Source: Dictyostelium firmibasis
Lineage: Eukaryota; Evosea; Eumycetozoa; Dictyosteliales; Dictyosteliaceae
Length of the DNA stretch: 64,000 bases
Direction: 5' to 3'
Assembly (NCBI GenBank): GCA_036169595.1
Contig: CM069765.1
Span: forward strand, 3,277,501-3,341,500
The notes below the pieces were generated by a model that worked only from the letters and a program-made list of their open reading frames with translations, ran no database searches and was not told the DNA's origin. Made by a program: the position numbers and the translations under genes. Of this stretch, positions 1-11,834 are shown in pieces (the first letter of the stretch is position 1; every line of letters starts with the position of its first letter).

Positions 1-76
1 TGAATCTTTCCTTAGTACAATATCTACAACTCCATCTTCAAATCACACTCAAATTAATCCATTTGACAATAATAAT

Positions 77-107
<31 letters not shown>

Positions 108-3100
108 ATAATATAAGTATTAATAATGATGAAGATAATGAAGCAGATTATTCAATAGATAGCGGAATAAACATTGAAACAACATCAGGTATATCGTCAA
201 CATTTGTCAATAATAATCAAAATATTAATAATAATAATCAAAATACACTTGAACACTCACCATCGTCAAATTCTTTATCAATGTCTTCATCATCAGTATT
301 ATCAACACCAATAACTCAATCACCTGTAATAATATCACAACCAATTAGTAATAGTAATAATAGTTTTTCAACAAATAATAGACATAAAAGATATACGGTT
401 GCAATTCCTAAATGGGATCAGTCAATGAATTTCAATGGAAATCCATTTGAAAGATTGGTACAAGTATTAAGAAGTTCAGGTACTGGTATTATTGTTGATG
501 AAAAACAACATCAACAACTACTATTAGAGGAACAACAAACTAAAGACTTTATTCAATTACAATTACACTTACAAAAATTAGATGAATCCAATACAACCTC
601 ATCATTGGCAACAAGCCCAACAACATCACCAATAATAACATCATTATCTTCATCAGTAAAACCAATTCCTCAATCAATTATCGATGGTATTGAAGAGGAA
701 AAACAAAAGAGAGTCATTCTATTATTTAGTTTAAGAAAAATGCTATCAAAATTAATTTCGGAATCTTCTGATGATTCAATTTTATTTAAATCATTTTTTA
801 CAACCTATGATTGTATTTTTTCTTCAAGGGATGTTTTAAATGAATTAATTTCTTTGTATGTATAAATTATTATATATATTTTATTTAGTAGTTCATTTTT
901 AATGTTAAAACTTTAACTCTAACTTTTTTTTTCATTATAAATTTTTTAAATAAATAATATATAGATTTAAAACAGAATCACCACAAATTCAATTAAGAAT
1001 TTGTAGTATTATTAAATGTTGGTTAAAAGATTATAATATATCACAACTTTGTGATTATACCTTTGCGTCAGAATTTAAAGATTTTGTAATGGATATAAAG
1101 AATACCCACAATTCATATTTATATGGTAAAATATTTGAATTAAGAAACCAACTAATTTATTTATTGGAAACAAAAATAACTGAAAGATGTTTAGATTTGA
1201 ATCCAATTAATGAAGTTGAAAATGAGACTGATAATGTAAATAAAGAAAATAATGAAATTGAAAGAGAAAATATTGAAAATAATTGTAATAATAATAACAA
1301 TAATAGCACCAACGATAATGATGAAAATATTAATATAAATCATGATAATAGCGATAATCAAGATAATAATAAACTTGAGGATTTAAAAGAAAGAGAAAAT
1401 CATGGCGATGAAAATGATAATAATACCAATATAAATGATAATAACAATAATAAAAATAATGATAATGAAGAAGATGATGAAGAAGAAGAACAAGTTAAAA
1501 TTAATAGAAATATTATTTTAACCAATGCAGAAATAATTGAAAAGAAATATTTAAATAAGAAAGCAACATTAAAAATTAAAACCTTTTTATCGACATCATT
1601 AAAGTCAACAGGATTCGATCAATTTGATTTAATGCAAAAACAATATCAATCTTCAACACCATCACCACCATCTTCACCAACCCATAATAGAAGATTTAGT
1701 CCACAACAAACCAATGACAGTGTACTAAGTTTAACTTCATTGGAGAATACTTCAAGTAATACATATGAGACCGAATATGATTTACATTTAAGTCAACATC
1801 AAAGTCAACAAACACAACATAAATTATCACGTACTCATAATAGAAGTTCGAGTATTGGTGGTCATCATCATCATATACAACCACCATCACCTAGTGGTCA
1901 TCATCATGCATCGATTGTATCTTCACCTTCAGTTTCATTTAATAATCAAATTTCAAATTCAAACTCTAGTTCTTTCTCTTCTTACAACAGCAGCAACAAT
2001 AACAACAGTGGTGGTAACACAGTTTGGGTACAAACTAGACCAAGATCATCAACATGGAGTAGTAGTGATATATTTTTATCGATTATGGATGCACCAGCTA
2101 AAGAGATTGCAAAATCATTGACTGCCATTGACTTTTCTATTTTCATTTGCATTGAAACTCAAGAGTTAATGAATGGAGCATGGGGTAAACCACATCTAAA
2201 AGATAAAGCACCAAATATTATCAAACTAATCAATAGATTCAATGAGATCTCTATGAATGTAATTCAAACCATTTTGAATGAGGAGAAACTAAAAGATCGT
2301 TGTAAAGTTATGGCAAGATTCATTAAAATCGCTAAAAACCTTCACGAGTTACACAATTACAATTCATTGATGGCAATTTATGCAGGTATTAGTCACTCCT
2401 CAATTACACGTCTAAAGTGGACAAAGAAAATTCTACCAAAAACTCATCAAAAAACATTGTCTGACTTGGAAAAGTTGATGGAAAGTGATGAGAATTTCAA
2501 AAACTATAGGAATGAATTGAAAACTATCACAACTCCGTGTATACCTTTCTTGGGCCTAATCTTGTCCGACATGACATTCATTCAAGAGGGTAACACCGAT
2601 TATTGTGGTACCAATGAAGAAACTTGGTCTTTGAATTTAAATAAACTCAAACTAATGTATAATTGTATCAAGCAAATTCAAAACTTTCAAAAAACTGCTT
2701 ATCTTTTGAATGCTGACCCAAGACTAACTTTAATTTTAACTCCAAATTCAAATATTTTTGGTGAACCAATTCAACAATTGCAACCACTACAACCACAACA
2801 ACAACAACGTCATCACCATCATAATTCAACAACTACTACCACTACAACCACAACAACTACTAACAATACAAGTTCCTCAACTTCTACTAGTGCTTCTAAT
2901 TCTACTACTACTAATATTACCACCCCTTCAATTAATATTAATAGTAATAATAATAATAACAAAGAGATTAGTCCATCAATGTATGGTTTATTATCACCAA
3001 GATCACAAATTGAAGCAATTATTTTACCATCACTTTCATCATCAACAGATAATGTAGTACCAATTATTACAGAACCATCATTAACTGCCACTGATCAATT

Positions 3101-3803
3101 AAAACAAGATTTATCAACTACAACATCAACTATAACGGCAACTACAACAACAACAACAACAATAGCAACAAAGAGTTTAAATACAAGAGATTTAAAGAAT
3201 ATATTTTCAATTCCAGAATTTGAATCAACTAAAAAGGTACCACTAGAGAAAAAGAGTTCACAACACGATCTCCTATATAGAAGCTTCACCTTGGAAGATC
3301 AAGAGAAACCAGTTAGAAAGTATTCATTCAATACATGGTCCTCACCCAAAAAAGTTAATTTCGACTATTTCAATACTGGTGGTCTTTCATCAACAACTTC
3401 TAATAATAACAATAACAATAGTGACAACAATAATAACAATACCAATAATAACGGCGGTAGTAATGATAGTAGCAATACCGTTAGCCCAGTTAAAATGGAA
3501 AGAAGTCAAAGTGAAAAATATTTACCATTAAAGAGTAAACAACTAATAACTCCAATCTCTTTAAATTTATTAACAAATAATAACACTCATGACCATAATA
3601 ATAACAATAATATGAGTACTTTTGAAAAGATTTTAGAATCTAACTTGGCCTCTAATTTAATAAGCTCTCCAAGAAAAGAATCATCACCATTGAAAGAACA
3701 AAAACAATCAGAAACTATTAATAGTGAAAATGGTATTATTGATTCATCAGATCTTGGTGGTTGTGCAAGTTCTCCAAGTTTACCAAGAGTTAATAATAAT
3801 AAT

Positions 3804-3866
<63 letters not shown>

Positions 3867-4553
3867 TGTAATTATAATAATAGAAATAGTAGTGGTGATA
3901 ATTGTAGTTCACCAATTGTATCACCAATTAATGATAATCCACCAATGATAATAACAACATCGGCTGTTACAACAAGTGAGATTAATTCTAGTGAGGAAGA
4001 CATTAAAAAGAGTAATGGTAGTGATGGTTGTTTTAGTTTAACAAATGAGTTTGATATTGGCAATAACTTAAACTCCTCAACAACAATATCAAATAGCAAT
4101 TATAATCAAAATATTTCTGAAGAATTACTATTCTCAATTAAAGCCCAACAGTTTACAAAGAATAGAAGAAAGAGTGTATCAACATCAAACATTCATAGTA
4201 TTAATCCATTGTCACCAACTACAGGCTCACTTTTGAAATCCAATGGTTTAACAACACCAAGATCTGCTAACAACAGTCCACAAAATGGTAATAGTGGTAG
4301 TACTTCACCAAGCTCGACCAATAATCTATCGAGCCAAAGCAATCAAATCATTAACCAACCTCAATCATCGTTGGTATATCAACATCAACCATCATCTGGC
4401 TCTCTTTTTAAAAGAAAATCTTTTGATCCATCCCACCAATATCATATCATTCCAAGACCCGCTCATTCTTTTGTTCCAATGAGTGATGAAGGTTTATTCT
4501 CTTTATCATTAAAACTTGAACCAAGAGGTGTTAAATTATCCGATTTAACTTAA
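1..4553 (+). CDS. Ras guanine nucleotide exchange factor (RasGEF), 5' truncated by window edge
   Basis: The frame is open from base 2, so the true start lies to the left. Two exons are visible: ~2-855 and 965-4553, joined over a 109-bp intron with a GTATGT donor and TAG acceptor. The junction restores a RasGEF N-terminal (REM) helical region, with FTTYDCIFSS before the intron and RICSIIKCWL after it. The catalytic CDC25-type domain is encoded at about 2040-2750, seen in LTAIDFSIF, RFNEISMNVIQTIL, LHNYNSLMAIYAG and PCIPFLGLILSDMTF. It should exchange GDP for GTP on a Ras protein at the membrane. The linker and a very long C-terminal tail (about 600 residues) are Asn, Ser, Thr and Gln repeats without a recognisable domain. 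D. discoideum has about 25 RasGEF genes and I cannot say which this is. Family assignment is firm. Confidence 0.93.
3793..3870 (+). repeat. AAT microsatellite coding poly-Asn in the RasGEF tail
   Basis: This is a nearly pure AAT run in frame inside the C-terminal tail of the RasGEF gene. It encodes more than 20 Asn with one Tyr near its start. It is typical of low-complexity expansion in this genome and has no implied function. Confidence 0.85.
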
Positions 4554-4810
4554 ATACTATTTATAATAATAGGTTTATTTTTAAAAATAAAACTTTTTTT
4601 TTTGGAAAAAAAAAAAATTATAAAAATCACGATAGTATAATATTTATTTTGGATTTTTTAATTGAAATCAACTCTTTCATTGGTTTGATCCTCACATAAA
4701 AGTTTTTTAAAAAAATAATTTAATTTACTTTATTTATTTAGAAAGAAAAATGATTTTAAAACATTTACCCCTCAACACACCAAACTTTTCAGATGGGTTT
4801 AATCTCGACA

Positions 4811-4842
<32 letters not shown>

Positions 4843-6277
4843 GAAAACTTAACACAATTTAAACTCAAAAAAAACTCAACATCTATTTGGCATCAATATC
4901 ATGGATTTAAATTTTCCAGAATCCATAAAAAGAGCTGATATCCTAAGCAACTCTATAATAATAATTTATTTATAACTTTTTTTTTTTAAAATGTAATATA
5001 AGGGGTTTTTTTTTTTATTACTTAAAAAAATCACGTTACCAAAGGATGAAATTTCCGAGGAGAATATTTCAAAATTCTCTTTTTTTTAAAAAAAAATTTA
5101 ACCCAATAGGAATTATTTATTTTAATTTTTTTTTTATAAAAATAATTTCACCCAATTTTGACCTTTATCGGATATAAAATTCAACAGATAATGACCTTTA
5201 AAAAGAAAAAAAAAAAAAATTGTGAGGCACTCATTGGTATATTGCCAACCAATTCTATATTTGTAATAAAAATAACTTCCGTTCTATATTTATTTTTCAT
5301 TTTATTTTTATTTTTTTATTTTTTTCTTTTTTTTTTTAAAAAAAAAAAAAATAGAAAAAATTGTTTTTACCAAAATTTATAAATAAAAAAAAAAAAAAAA
5401 AAGAAAAAAAATAATAAAAAATAAAGGTGCCATTATAATGGTGGGTGCCGATTTTTTCCTTATTTGAGAATGGCGCTATTATATTTTTTTGAAAAAAAAA
5501 AAAAAAAAATTGTATTCGACCGGTGAAAAGTTTTTTTTCTTTTACTTTTTTTTTTTTAACTTTTATTTTTTTTTATTTTTTTTATTATTTTTATTATTTT
5601 TATTTTTTTTTTTTTTTTGAGGTCTTTAATTTTTGTAACACACACACTCTTTTGTACAGTTTATTTATTTGTAGAATATAATAAAATAATAACTAACATA
5701 ATCAAATAATAAATCACAAACGTTTTATTAATAGAATCTCAAATAAAAAAAAAATAAAAAAAAATAAAATTAAAAAGTCTGTATATTAAATATGGCATTA
5801 ATATCACACCATATTAAATCATCACACACAAAAATGTTGTTCTCAATAAACTCCGAAAAAAATTTTATGTGAGTGAATTTCAGACTTTCTCACAAAATTT
5901 TTTTTTATTTTTATAAAAAAAAAAAAAAAAAAAAAACTATTCATAAATTTTTTTTTTTTTCACATATTATAATTTATTATTAATGTTGTACAAAAAAAGT
6001 AAACAATTATATTTTATATTATAAAATTATTTATTTTAATTTATCTCATAATTTTTATATTATTTTTTTTTATGATAAAAAACAATTTTTTTTAATAAAA
6101 ACATAATAGTTGTTATAATTTTTTTTTATTTTTTTTATTTTTATTTTTTTTAATTTTCTTTTTTTTTTAAAAGTTGGTTTAAATAAGGGTTTTTTCTAGA
6201 TTATATTTATAACTTTTAAAATAATAAAAAATTTTAAAATAAAATAAATTTTTTTTAAAAAATAAAAATAAAATAAA

Positions 6278-6311
<34 letters not shown>

Positions 6312-6631
6312 ACTTTTTTCTATTTATTTTATTTTTATTTTTATTTTTTTCATTGTTATCAAAAATATTTTCAAGGGAACAAATATTAATAATTTTCTTT
6401 TATATATTTCTTTATGTATATAATTTTTCAACCTTTTTAGCAGTTTACAAGAAAATAATATAGATAAACAAGTCATGATAATAAATTTGACATTATAACA
6501 AAACATTTCATTTTCCAAAAAACAATAATTTATAAAAATAATAATATAGATTATTAAAAACAAACAAACAAACAAACAAAAAACAAACAAACAAAAACTT
6601 CTCAAATTATATATTTTTTCCAAAACATAAA

Positions 6632-6663
<32 letters not shown>

Positions 6664-7591
6664 TTTTTATAAAAAAAAAAAAAAAAAAAAAAATAATATA
6701 TATTCGTAATCAATATTAATTAAAAAAAAAAAAAAAAAAAAAATTATTATATTCCATAGCTTTTTAGTAAAATAAAATAAAAAAAAACCACACCACAAAC
6801 ACACACCCACACTACATTTATACATTATACATCTCATTATAATATCCTCGAAGGGTTTTTATTTATTTATTTATTCGGTTTTTGATTTTATATTAAAAGC
6901 CTTAGATTCAATTAATAATAATAATAATAATAATAAAGATTACATTGGTCTCCTATATATTTAAGTGAACCAATAAATAATACAATACAATATAATACAA
7001 AATAATAGTAGCATTAGGAATAATATAATCAAATATTCAATGTTAAAGTTTAAATACTAGTAGTATCTGTCCAACAACATAAATATCATCATATAAATAA
7101 TAATATATATATATATTTTTCAACCACATAATTTTAACTAAAAAGTTTGTGGCCACATATAGCAATTACTTGAATTATAATTGTAATACAGTAAAAATAA
7201 TATAACCATAGCCTCAATAGAGAAAAAAAAAAAAAATCTTTTTCCAAGATACAGATAAATTATTTAATTTTACAACAATTTTTATTTTTAAAAAAAAAAA
7301 GGTAATTATTTATTTATTTTTTAAAATTGGGGAATGGAAATAATTTAGGTTTAAATTATTTTTTTTTTTTAAAAAAAAATAAGATCCGTTTGGTTGTTTA
7401 AAAAAATTTAATCCAAATATACTTACAATAATAATTTTTTTTTTTTATTATTTCTTATTTAATGAAATTTTTTTTTACCCTATTTTTTAACTATAATAAT
7501 ACAAATTGTAATATTATTGTTTAAAATTTTTTTTCTTTTTATTTTTTTTAAAATTTTTTTTTATACCTACCTTTCTCCTCTTTTAATAAAA
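4554..7591. other. Intergenic A/T-rich region, 3 kb
   Basis: No convincing gene is seen. The stretch is mainly T and A homopolymers. Notable spots are a 12-bp palindrome CCATTATAATGG near 5429-5440, an imperfect stem-loop at 5856-5905, an AAAC tandem repeat near 6557-6597, a CA-rich block at 6787-6814, and a short AAT run at 6916-6937. The right half is presumably the promoter and 5' UTR of the downstream kinase. The short open frames here are homopolymer-driven and have no coding character. Confidence 0.6.
6787..6814 (+). promoter_or_regulatory. CA-rich G-box-like element upstream of the kinase
   Basis: The block contains CCACACCACA and CACACACCCACAC in an otherwise almost purely A/T intergenic region, about 800 bp before the kinase start codon. 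Paired C/A-rich (or G/T-rich on the other strand) half sites are the known type of site for the Dictyostelium G-box binding factor GBF. The assignment is by resemblance only. Confidence 0.35.
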
Positions 7592-9394
7592 ATGTATGGA
7601 ATTACAATTTTTAAAAAAAAAAAAAAAAAACCTCAAACCGTAACATTTAGACATAGAATGGAAATTAATAATAGCAATAATAATAATAATAATACATATA
7701 CCATTAATGGTAATAATAAAAATAATTACACACATGCTAGAATTGAACATGCTAATCATCATGATTTACCAGATAGCGACTCTGACACATCCTCAAGAGA
7801 AGATGAGTTAGTAAATAGTGGCAATGGTAAAGAGCCAATGGAAGAGAGAAAGAAATCACCTAGCCATATCTCCACTGCAGTATCAAACGAAAGAAGAGAA
7901 TCGATTATTAGAGAACTCCAACAAATTAAAACCGCCACTGACTATCCAAGTTCAGCCAATCAATATAATTTAATAGAGCCAATTGGTGAGGGTACAGAAG
8001 GTAGGGTTTTCAAAGCCTATTGTATTCCATTAAAAGAGAATGTTGCAATCAAAGTAGTTGAATTGGATAAAATGGATCCACAATTTGTAAAGGATGTCAT
8101 TAAGGAGGTTAAGGTGATGAATGGTAACAATCATCCAAATCTAATCCATTACCATACCTCTTTCTTGGAAAACAATCAACTTTGGTTGGTCATGGATTAC
8201 TTGGGTGGTGGTTCATTGGCAGACATTATGAAATTCAAATATCCAGATGGTATTCCAGAGGTATTGGCTGTAACAGTATTGAAATCACTCTTGAAAGGTT
8301 TGGAATACCTTCATTCTCATCAAAGAATTCACAGAGATTTAAAGAGTGACAATATTTTAATTGGTGAAGATGGTGCAATCGAGTTAGCAGATTTCGGTGT
8401 TAGTGCTATGTTTGAGAAGAATACATGTTGCACCAGAAAAACAATCGTTGGTACACCTTGTTGGATGGCACCTGAAATCATATCGGAGCGTGGCTATAAT
8501 CAAGGCGTTGATATATGGTCCTTTGGTATTACTGCCATCGAGTTAATTAAAGGTAAACCACCAGGTTACGATTTACCACCTTCAAAGGTATTCATGAATC
8601 TTTTGTTTGGTAATTCACCATCTCTTCAAGAGGAGGAGGACAAAGGCGTCTGCAGTCATCTTTACAAAGATATGGTCGATAAATGTCTCCAAAAAGAACC
8701 ATCCAAAAGACCAAATGCCTCTAAACTTTTGGAACACAAAGTATTCAAACAAGCAAAGAAAAACAATTATATTGTCTCTCATTTACTTCATGGATTAACA
8801 CCATGCGAAGATAGATATCGTGAATCAATGTCACCTGCTCTTTCAAATACTCCATCACCTGATAATTCAAGACCCTCCTCTCCAGAGCATTATAACCATG
8901 GTAATCTTGTCAATGCACCATTACCAAAGATTGTTAAGCCCTCCTCTTTAAATAAATCCTCTTCCTCCTTGGAGTTAAAAAATAAAAACCTAAGCAATCC
9001 AGATTTGGTAAATATGCCAAGAGCTGCTTCTCATCCAGTTGAATTGAATACTTTGGAGTTAAACGCTAGCACCGGTAGTAATAGTGGTAATCTTTCGCAA
9101 TCTTCTGATCAACATCACAAAACATCAAAGAAGAAACATAGTCCAAGTGGCAGCATTGGTGATAGCCATGGTTCAATTTCTCCACCACTCTCAACCTCAC
9201 CTGAAAAGGAGAGAAAGAAAGGTTTCTTTAATCATTTTAGAAGACATTCAATCGCCAAATTGTTTGGTTCACCAAAAGAGGGTGATCATCACCACCACCA
9301 TCATAAAAGTGATGACCACGAACAACATCACCATTTCCATCTCCCTTGGAAACACCACCACCATAGTCCTTCTAATAATCATGTAGAAACATAA
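7592..9394 (+). CDS. fray1: Ste20-group protein kinase, Fray/SPAK-OSR1 type
   Basis: This is a single-exon kinase. Motifs in order are a glycine loop (IGEGTEGRVFKAY), VAIK lysine, HRDLKSDNIL catalytic loop, ADFGVSAMF, and the Ste20 signature GTPCWMAPEII. The segment after the kinase core (CLQKEPSKRPNASKLLEHKVF, then QAKKNNYIVSHLLHGL) is the OSR1/Fray form. Family members phosphorylate cation-chloride transporters or stress targets. The C-terminal ~170 residues are Ser-rich and end in a His-rich tail; I see no clear SPAK/OSR1 CCT domain. Two in-frame ATGs are possible: 7592 (600 residues) or 7658 (578 residues). The second avoids a Lys run read from poly-A and begins MEINNSNNN. The symbol rests on size, since the other known Dictyostelium Fray kinase is much longer as I recall, so treat it as tentative. 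Confidence 0.88.
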   Translation: MYGITIFKKKKKKPQTVTFRHRMEINNSNNNNNNTYTINGNNKNNYTHARIEHANHHDLPDSDSDTSSREDELVNSGNGKEPMEERKKSPSHISTAVSNERRESIIRELQQIKTATDYPSSANQYNLIEPIGEGTEGRVFKAYCIPLKENVAIKVVELDKMDPQFVKDVIKEVKVMNGNNHPNLIHYHTSFLENNQLWLVMDYLGGGSLADIMKFKYPDGIPEVLAVTVLKSLLKGLEYLHSHQRIHRDLKSDNILIGEDGAIELADFGVSAMFEKNTCCTRKTIVGTPCWMAPEIISERGYNQGVDIWSFGITAIELIKGKPPGYDLPPSKVFMNLLFGNSPSLQEEEDKGVCSHLYKDMVDKCLQKEPSKRPNASKLLEHKVFKQAKKNNYIVSHLLHGLTPCEDRYRESMSPALSNTPSPDNSRPSSPEHYNHGNLVNAPLPKIVKPSSLNKSSSSLELKNKNLSNPDLVNMPRAASHPVELNTLELNASTGSNSGNLSQSSDQHHKTSKKKHSPSGSIGDSHGSISPPLSTSPEKERKKGFFNHFRRHSIAKLFGSPKEGDHHHHHHKSDDHEQHHHFHLPWKHHHHSPSNNHVET

Positions 9395-10001
9395 TATATT
9401 ATATAATAATTTTATTAGAAAATTTTTTTTTCAATACAAATAAACATTTTTTCTTTTTTTTTTGAAAAAGAAAGAAAAGAAAAAAATAAAATAAAAAATG
9501 TTAAAAAAAAAAAAAAAAAAAATATACATAAGAAAAATATACAAAAAAAAAAAAACAAATTAAAATAAAACAAATAAAATATAAATTTTATATTTAAAAT
9601 AAATACCTTTTATTTATTGATTGACTAACGAGAGAAAAAATTTAATGAGAAAAAAAAACTAAAAAAAAAACTAAAAAAAAAAAACATACAGGGCAATACC
9701 AAAAATAAAGCTTTATTTTTTTTTCTATCACTGGTTTTTTTAATTGTTATTTTTATTTTTTAATTTTTTTTATTTTTATTTTTGTTTTTTTGACGCATTT
9801 TTTGGTCCTGGAAAAATCCCACCAAAATTTAATTTTTACACAAATAGTTTTCGATGTGTGATTTTTAGGTTGTTTATTTATAAATATTAAGGTTGATTTT
9901 AATATTAATTGTTTTCATTTTTATTAATTTTATAATTCTTTTGCTTTTGTTTTTTTTTATTTTTTATTTTTTTTTATTTATTTATATTTATTTTTTTTAA
10001 A
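9395..10001. other. Intergenic region
   Basis: A/T-rich spacer between two genes on the same strand, with no gene seen. A few mixed-sequence words such as GACGCATTTTTTGGTCCTGG near 9791-9810 stand out and may belong to the promoter of the phosphotransferase gene. Confidence 0.5.
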
Positions 10002-11438
10002 ATGGACACATTAAAAGTATATAATGAATATTATTTTGGGAGAATATACAGAAAGATAAAGAAATCAATTGGTTTTCAACATCAATCAGTTATATATGGT
10101 GATGAGTTAACATTAGAATTTATTCAGTCTATTTTTAATAATAGATATGAGGGTGGTAATGTCATTGATTTTAGTATTGATGAGAAATCATTGGATGGTG
10201 GTTTAAATTCATCAATTCAAAGAATTAGATTAAAATGGGAAAAACAACCAAGAGAATGTACTAATTTTCAAGTTTTACCCGATACTGTTATCCTTAAATC
10301 AGTTATCGAATCATTTGAAAGAATAAAATTCTCTATTCAGCATTCACAATCTAGAGAAGCTGATTTTTATCAATATCATCTTTCATCTTTATTATCAAAT
10401 AAAAATACAAATAATACTAATAGTAGCAATAAAATGAAATACCCTTTCGTACCAATAGTGTATTATTCAAATAAAACATATTGTGGTTCATTCTCAATGA
10501 TTTTACAAGATATTTCGCCACCTCCAAAACCATCATCAACGACAGCAAATACAACAATATCTTCATATATTTTAGGATCATTAGCAATGGGAAATCAGTG
10601 TTGGGGGGTACCAAGTGGTATTGATATTAGTGGTTATGATATTTCTTGGATCGTTGAAAACTGTTTTATTGAAACTTCAAAGCTTCATATTGATTATTGG
10701 AGAGATAAAGAAATTTTATTTCAACAACAACAAGAGAATTTAAATAATAATGATTTATCATGGTTAAAGAATTTAGATTATTACAATGGTCTTGGAAGAG
10801 ATAAATATATTAATTATTTTGAAATTAAACTTAAAGAAACTTGGGAAAAGATTACATTACCGTTAATTGAGAAATTAAATAATGAGAATAAATTAAAACA
10901 TGTTGATCTATATAAACAAGTTGTTGTAAATGAATATTTTCAAACTTTTATAAAATGGGAATCATTCCAAAAAAGAATTGATATTAATAAATCCGATACT
11001 CCATTTACAATGGTTCATGGTGATTTTCATGCTGGTAATATAATGATACCAATTACAATCAAAGAAAATGAAAAGAATAGTGTCATTAGAGAGAATTCTC
11101 AAATATACTTTTTAGATTATTCAGAGGTAGGTATAGGTTGTCCATTTTCAGATATATCTCAATTTATAATTAGTAATTGTTCAATTGAATTTAGAAGATT
11201 AAATGAAAAAAGATTATTTACAATCTATTACGAAAAATTAATTAAATCTTCAAAAGTTGATTCAAAGATTTTCACATTTGACTATTGTTTTAATCTATAT
11301 AAAAGAGGTGGTATTGAAAAATGGATTTGGTTTAATATATTATTAAGTGAAATGGTACCTGAATTTGCTTTTATTTTTTATTTTAATCAATTATCCACTT
11401 TTATATATGATCACTATAATTTAAATTTATTAAAATAA
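10002..11438 (+). CDS. APH/choline kinase-like phosphotransferase, unknown substrate
   Basis: Single exon of 478 residues starting at an AAAATGG context. Near residue 338 it has VHGDFHAGNIM, which is the catalytic Brenner-type HxDxxxxN motif of the aminoglycoside phosphotransferase/choline kinase fold. Near residue 372 it has FLDYSEVGIGCPFSDISQF, which fits the metal-binding D-x(n)-G-x-x-x-x-D segment of the same fold. The protein is therefore probably a small-molecule kinase. The substrate cannot be read from sequence; candidates are choline/ethanolamine, ecdysteroid-like or sugar substrates. No signal peptide or membrane segment is visible. Its neighbour on the opposite strand is a CDP-alcohol phosphotransferase, but convergent orientation gives no operon-type link. 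Family call is good; function is open. Confidence 0.75.
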   Translation: MDTLKVYNEYYFGRIYRKIKKSIGFQHQSVIYGDELTLEFIQSIFNNRYEGGNVIDFSIDEKSLDGGLNSSIQRIRLKWEKQPRECTNFQVLPDTVILKSVIESFERIKFSIQHSQSREADFYQYHLSSLLSNKNTNNTNSSNKMKYPFVPIVYYSNKTYCGSFSMILQDISPPPKPSSTTANTTISSYILGSLAMGNQCWGVPSGIDISGYDISWIVENCFIETSKLHIDYWRDKEILFQQQQENLNNNDLSWLKNLDYYNGLGRDKYINYFEIKLKETWEKITLPLIEKLNNENKLKHVDLYKQVVVNEYFQTFIKWESFQKRIDINKSDTPFTMVHGDFHAGNIMIPITIKENEKNSVIRENSQIYFLDYSEVGIGCPFSDISQFIISNCSIEFRRLNEKRLFTIYYEKLIKSSKVDSKIFTFDYCFNLYKRGGIEKWIWFNILLSEMVPEFAFIFYFNQLSTFIYDHYNLNLLK

Positions 11439-11834
11439 AAAATTGTGTTGTTATTTTATTATTATTTTTTTTCTTTTAAAAATTTCAGTTCAACAGAATT
11501 GCGTGCGATTTTATTAATGAAATTAGTGATACATAACATTTTAACAAATAATAGAGATTTTTTTTAAAAGGTATGGTGGCAATGAGAATATCAATGATTC
11601 AAGGTGAAACTAAGGATTATTTGTGTTTGTAAAATTCAGTTCATTCAAATTCAAAACTATTTCTAAAACCAAATTTACAGTACAAGTTTGTTTAAATAAA
11701 AAGTAAAGAAATTTACTCTTTTTGTTTTTTTTTATTATTTTTTTTGTGTCGGCTTGAATGTATTTTTTGTCGTTTTTTTATATTGGTACTAGTTTATATG
11801 AATATATATAAAATTGATATTTTTTTGTTTTTTT
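11439..11834. other. Intergenic spacer between convergent genes
   Basis: A/T-rich with no gene seen. It should hold the 3' ends and polyadenylation sites of the two flanking convergent genes. Confidence 0.5.

Noticed and set aside
4750-5382. Two short plus-strand frames after the RasGEF gene
   Set aside because: They are rich in Phe and Lys from homopolymers. Some mixed words exist, but no conserved segment is recognisable.
6324-6713. 129-residue minus-strand open frame (Phe/Ile/Lys-rich)
   Set aside because: It is built from T and A runs with no coding composition, no domain and no splice context.
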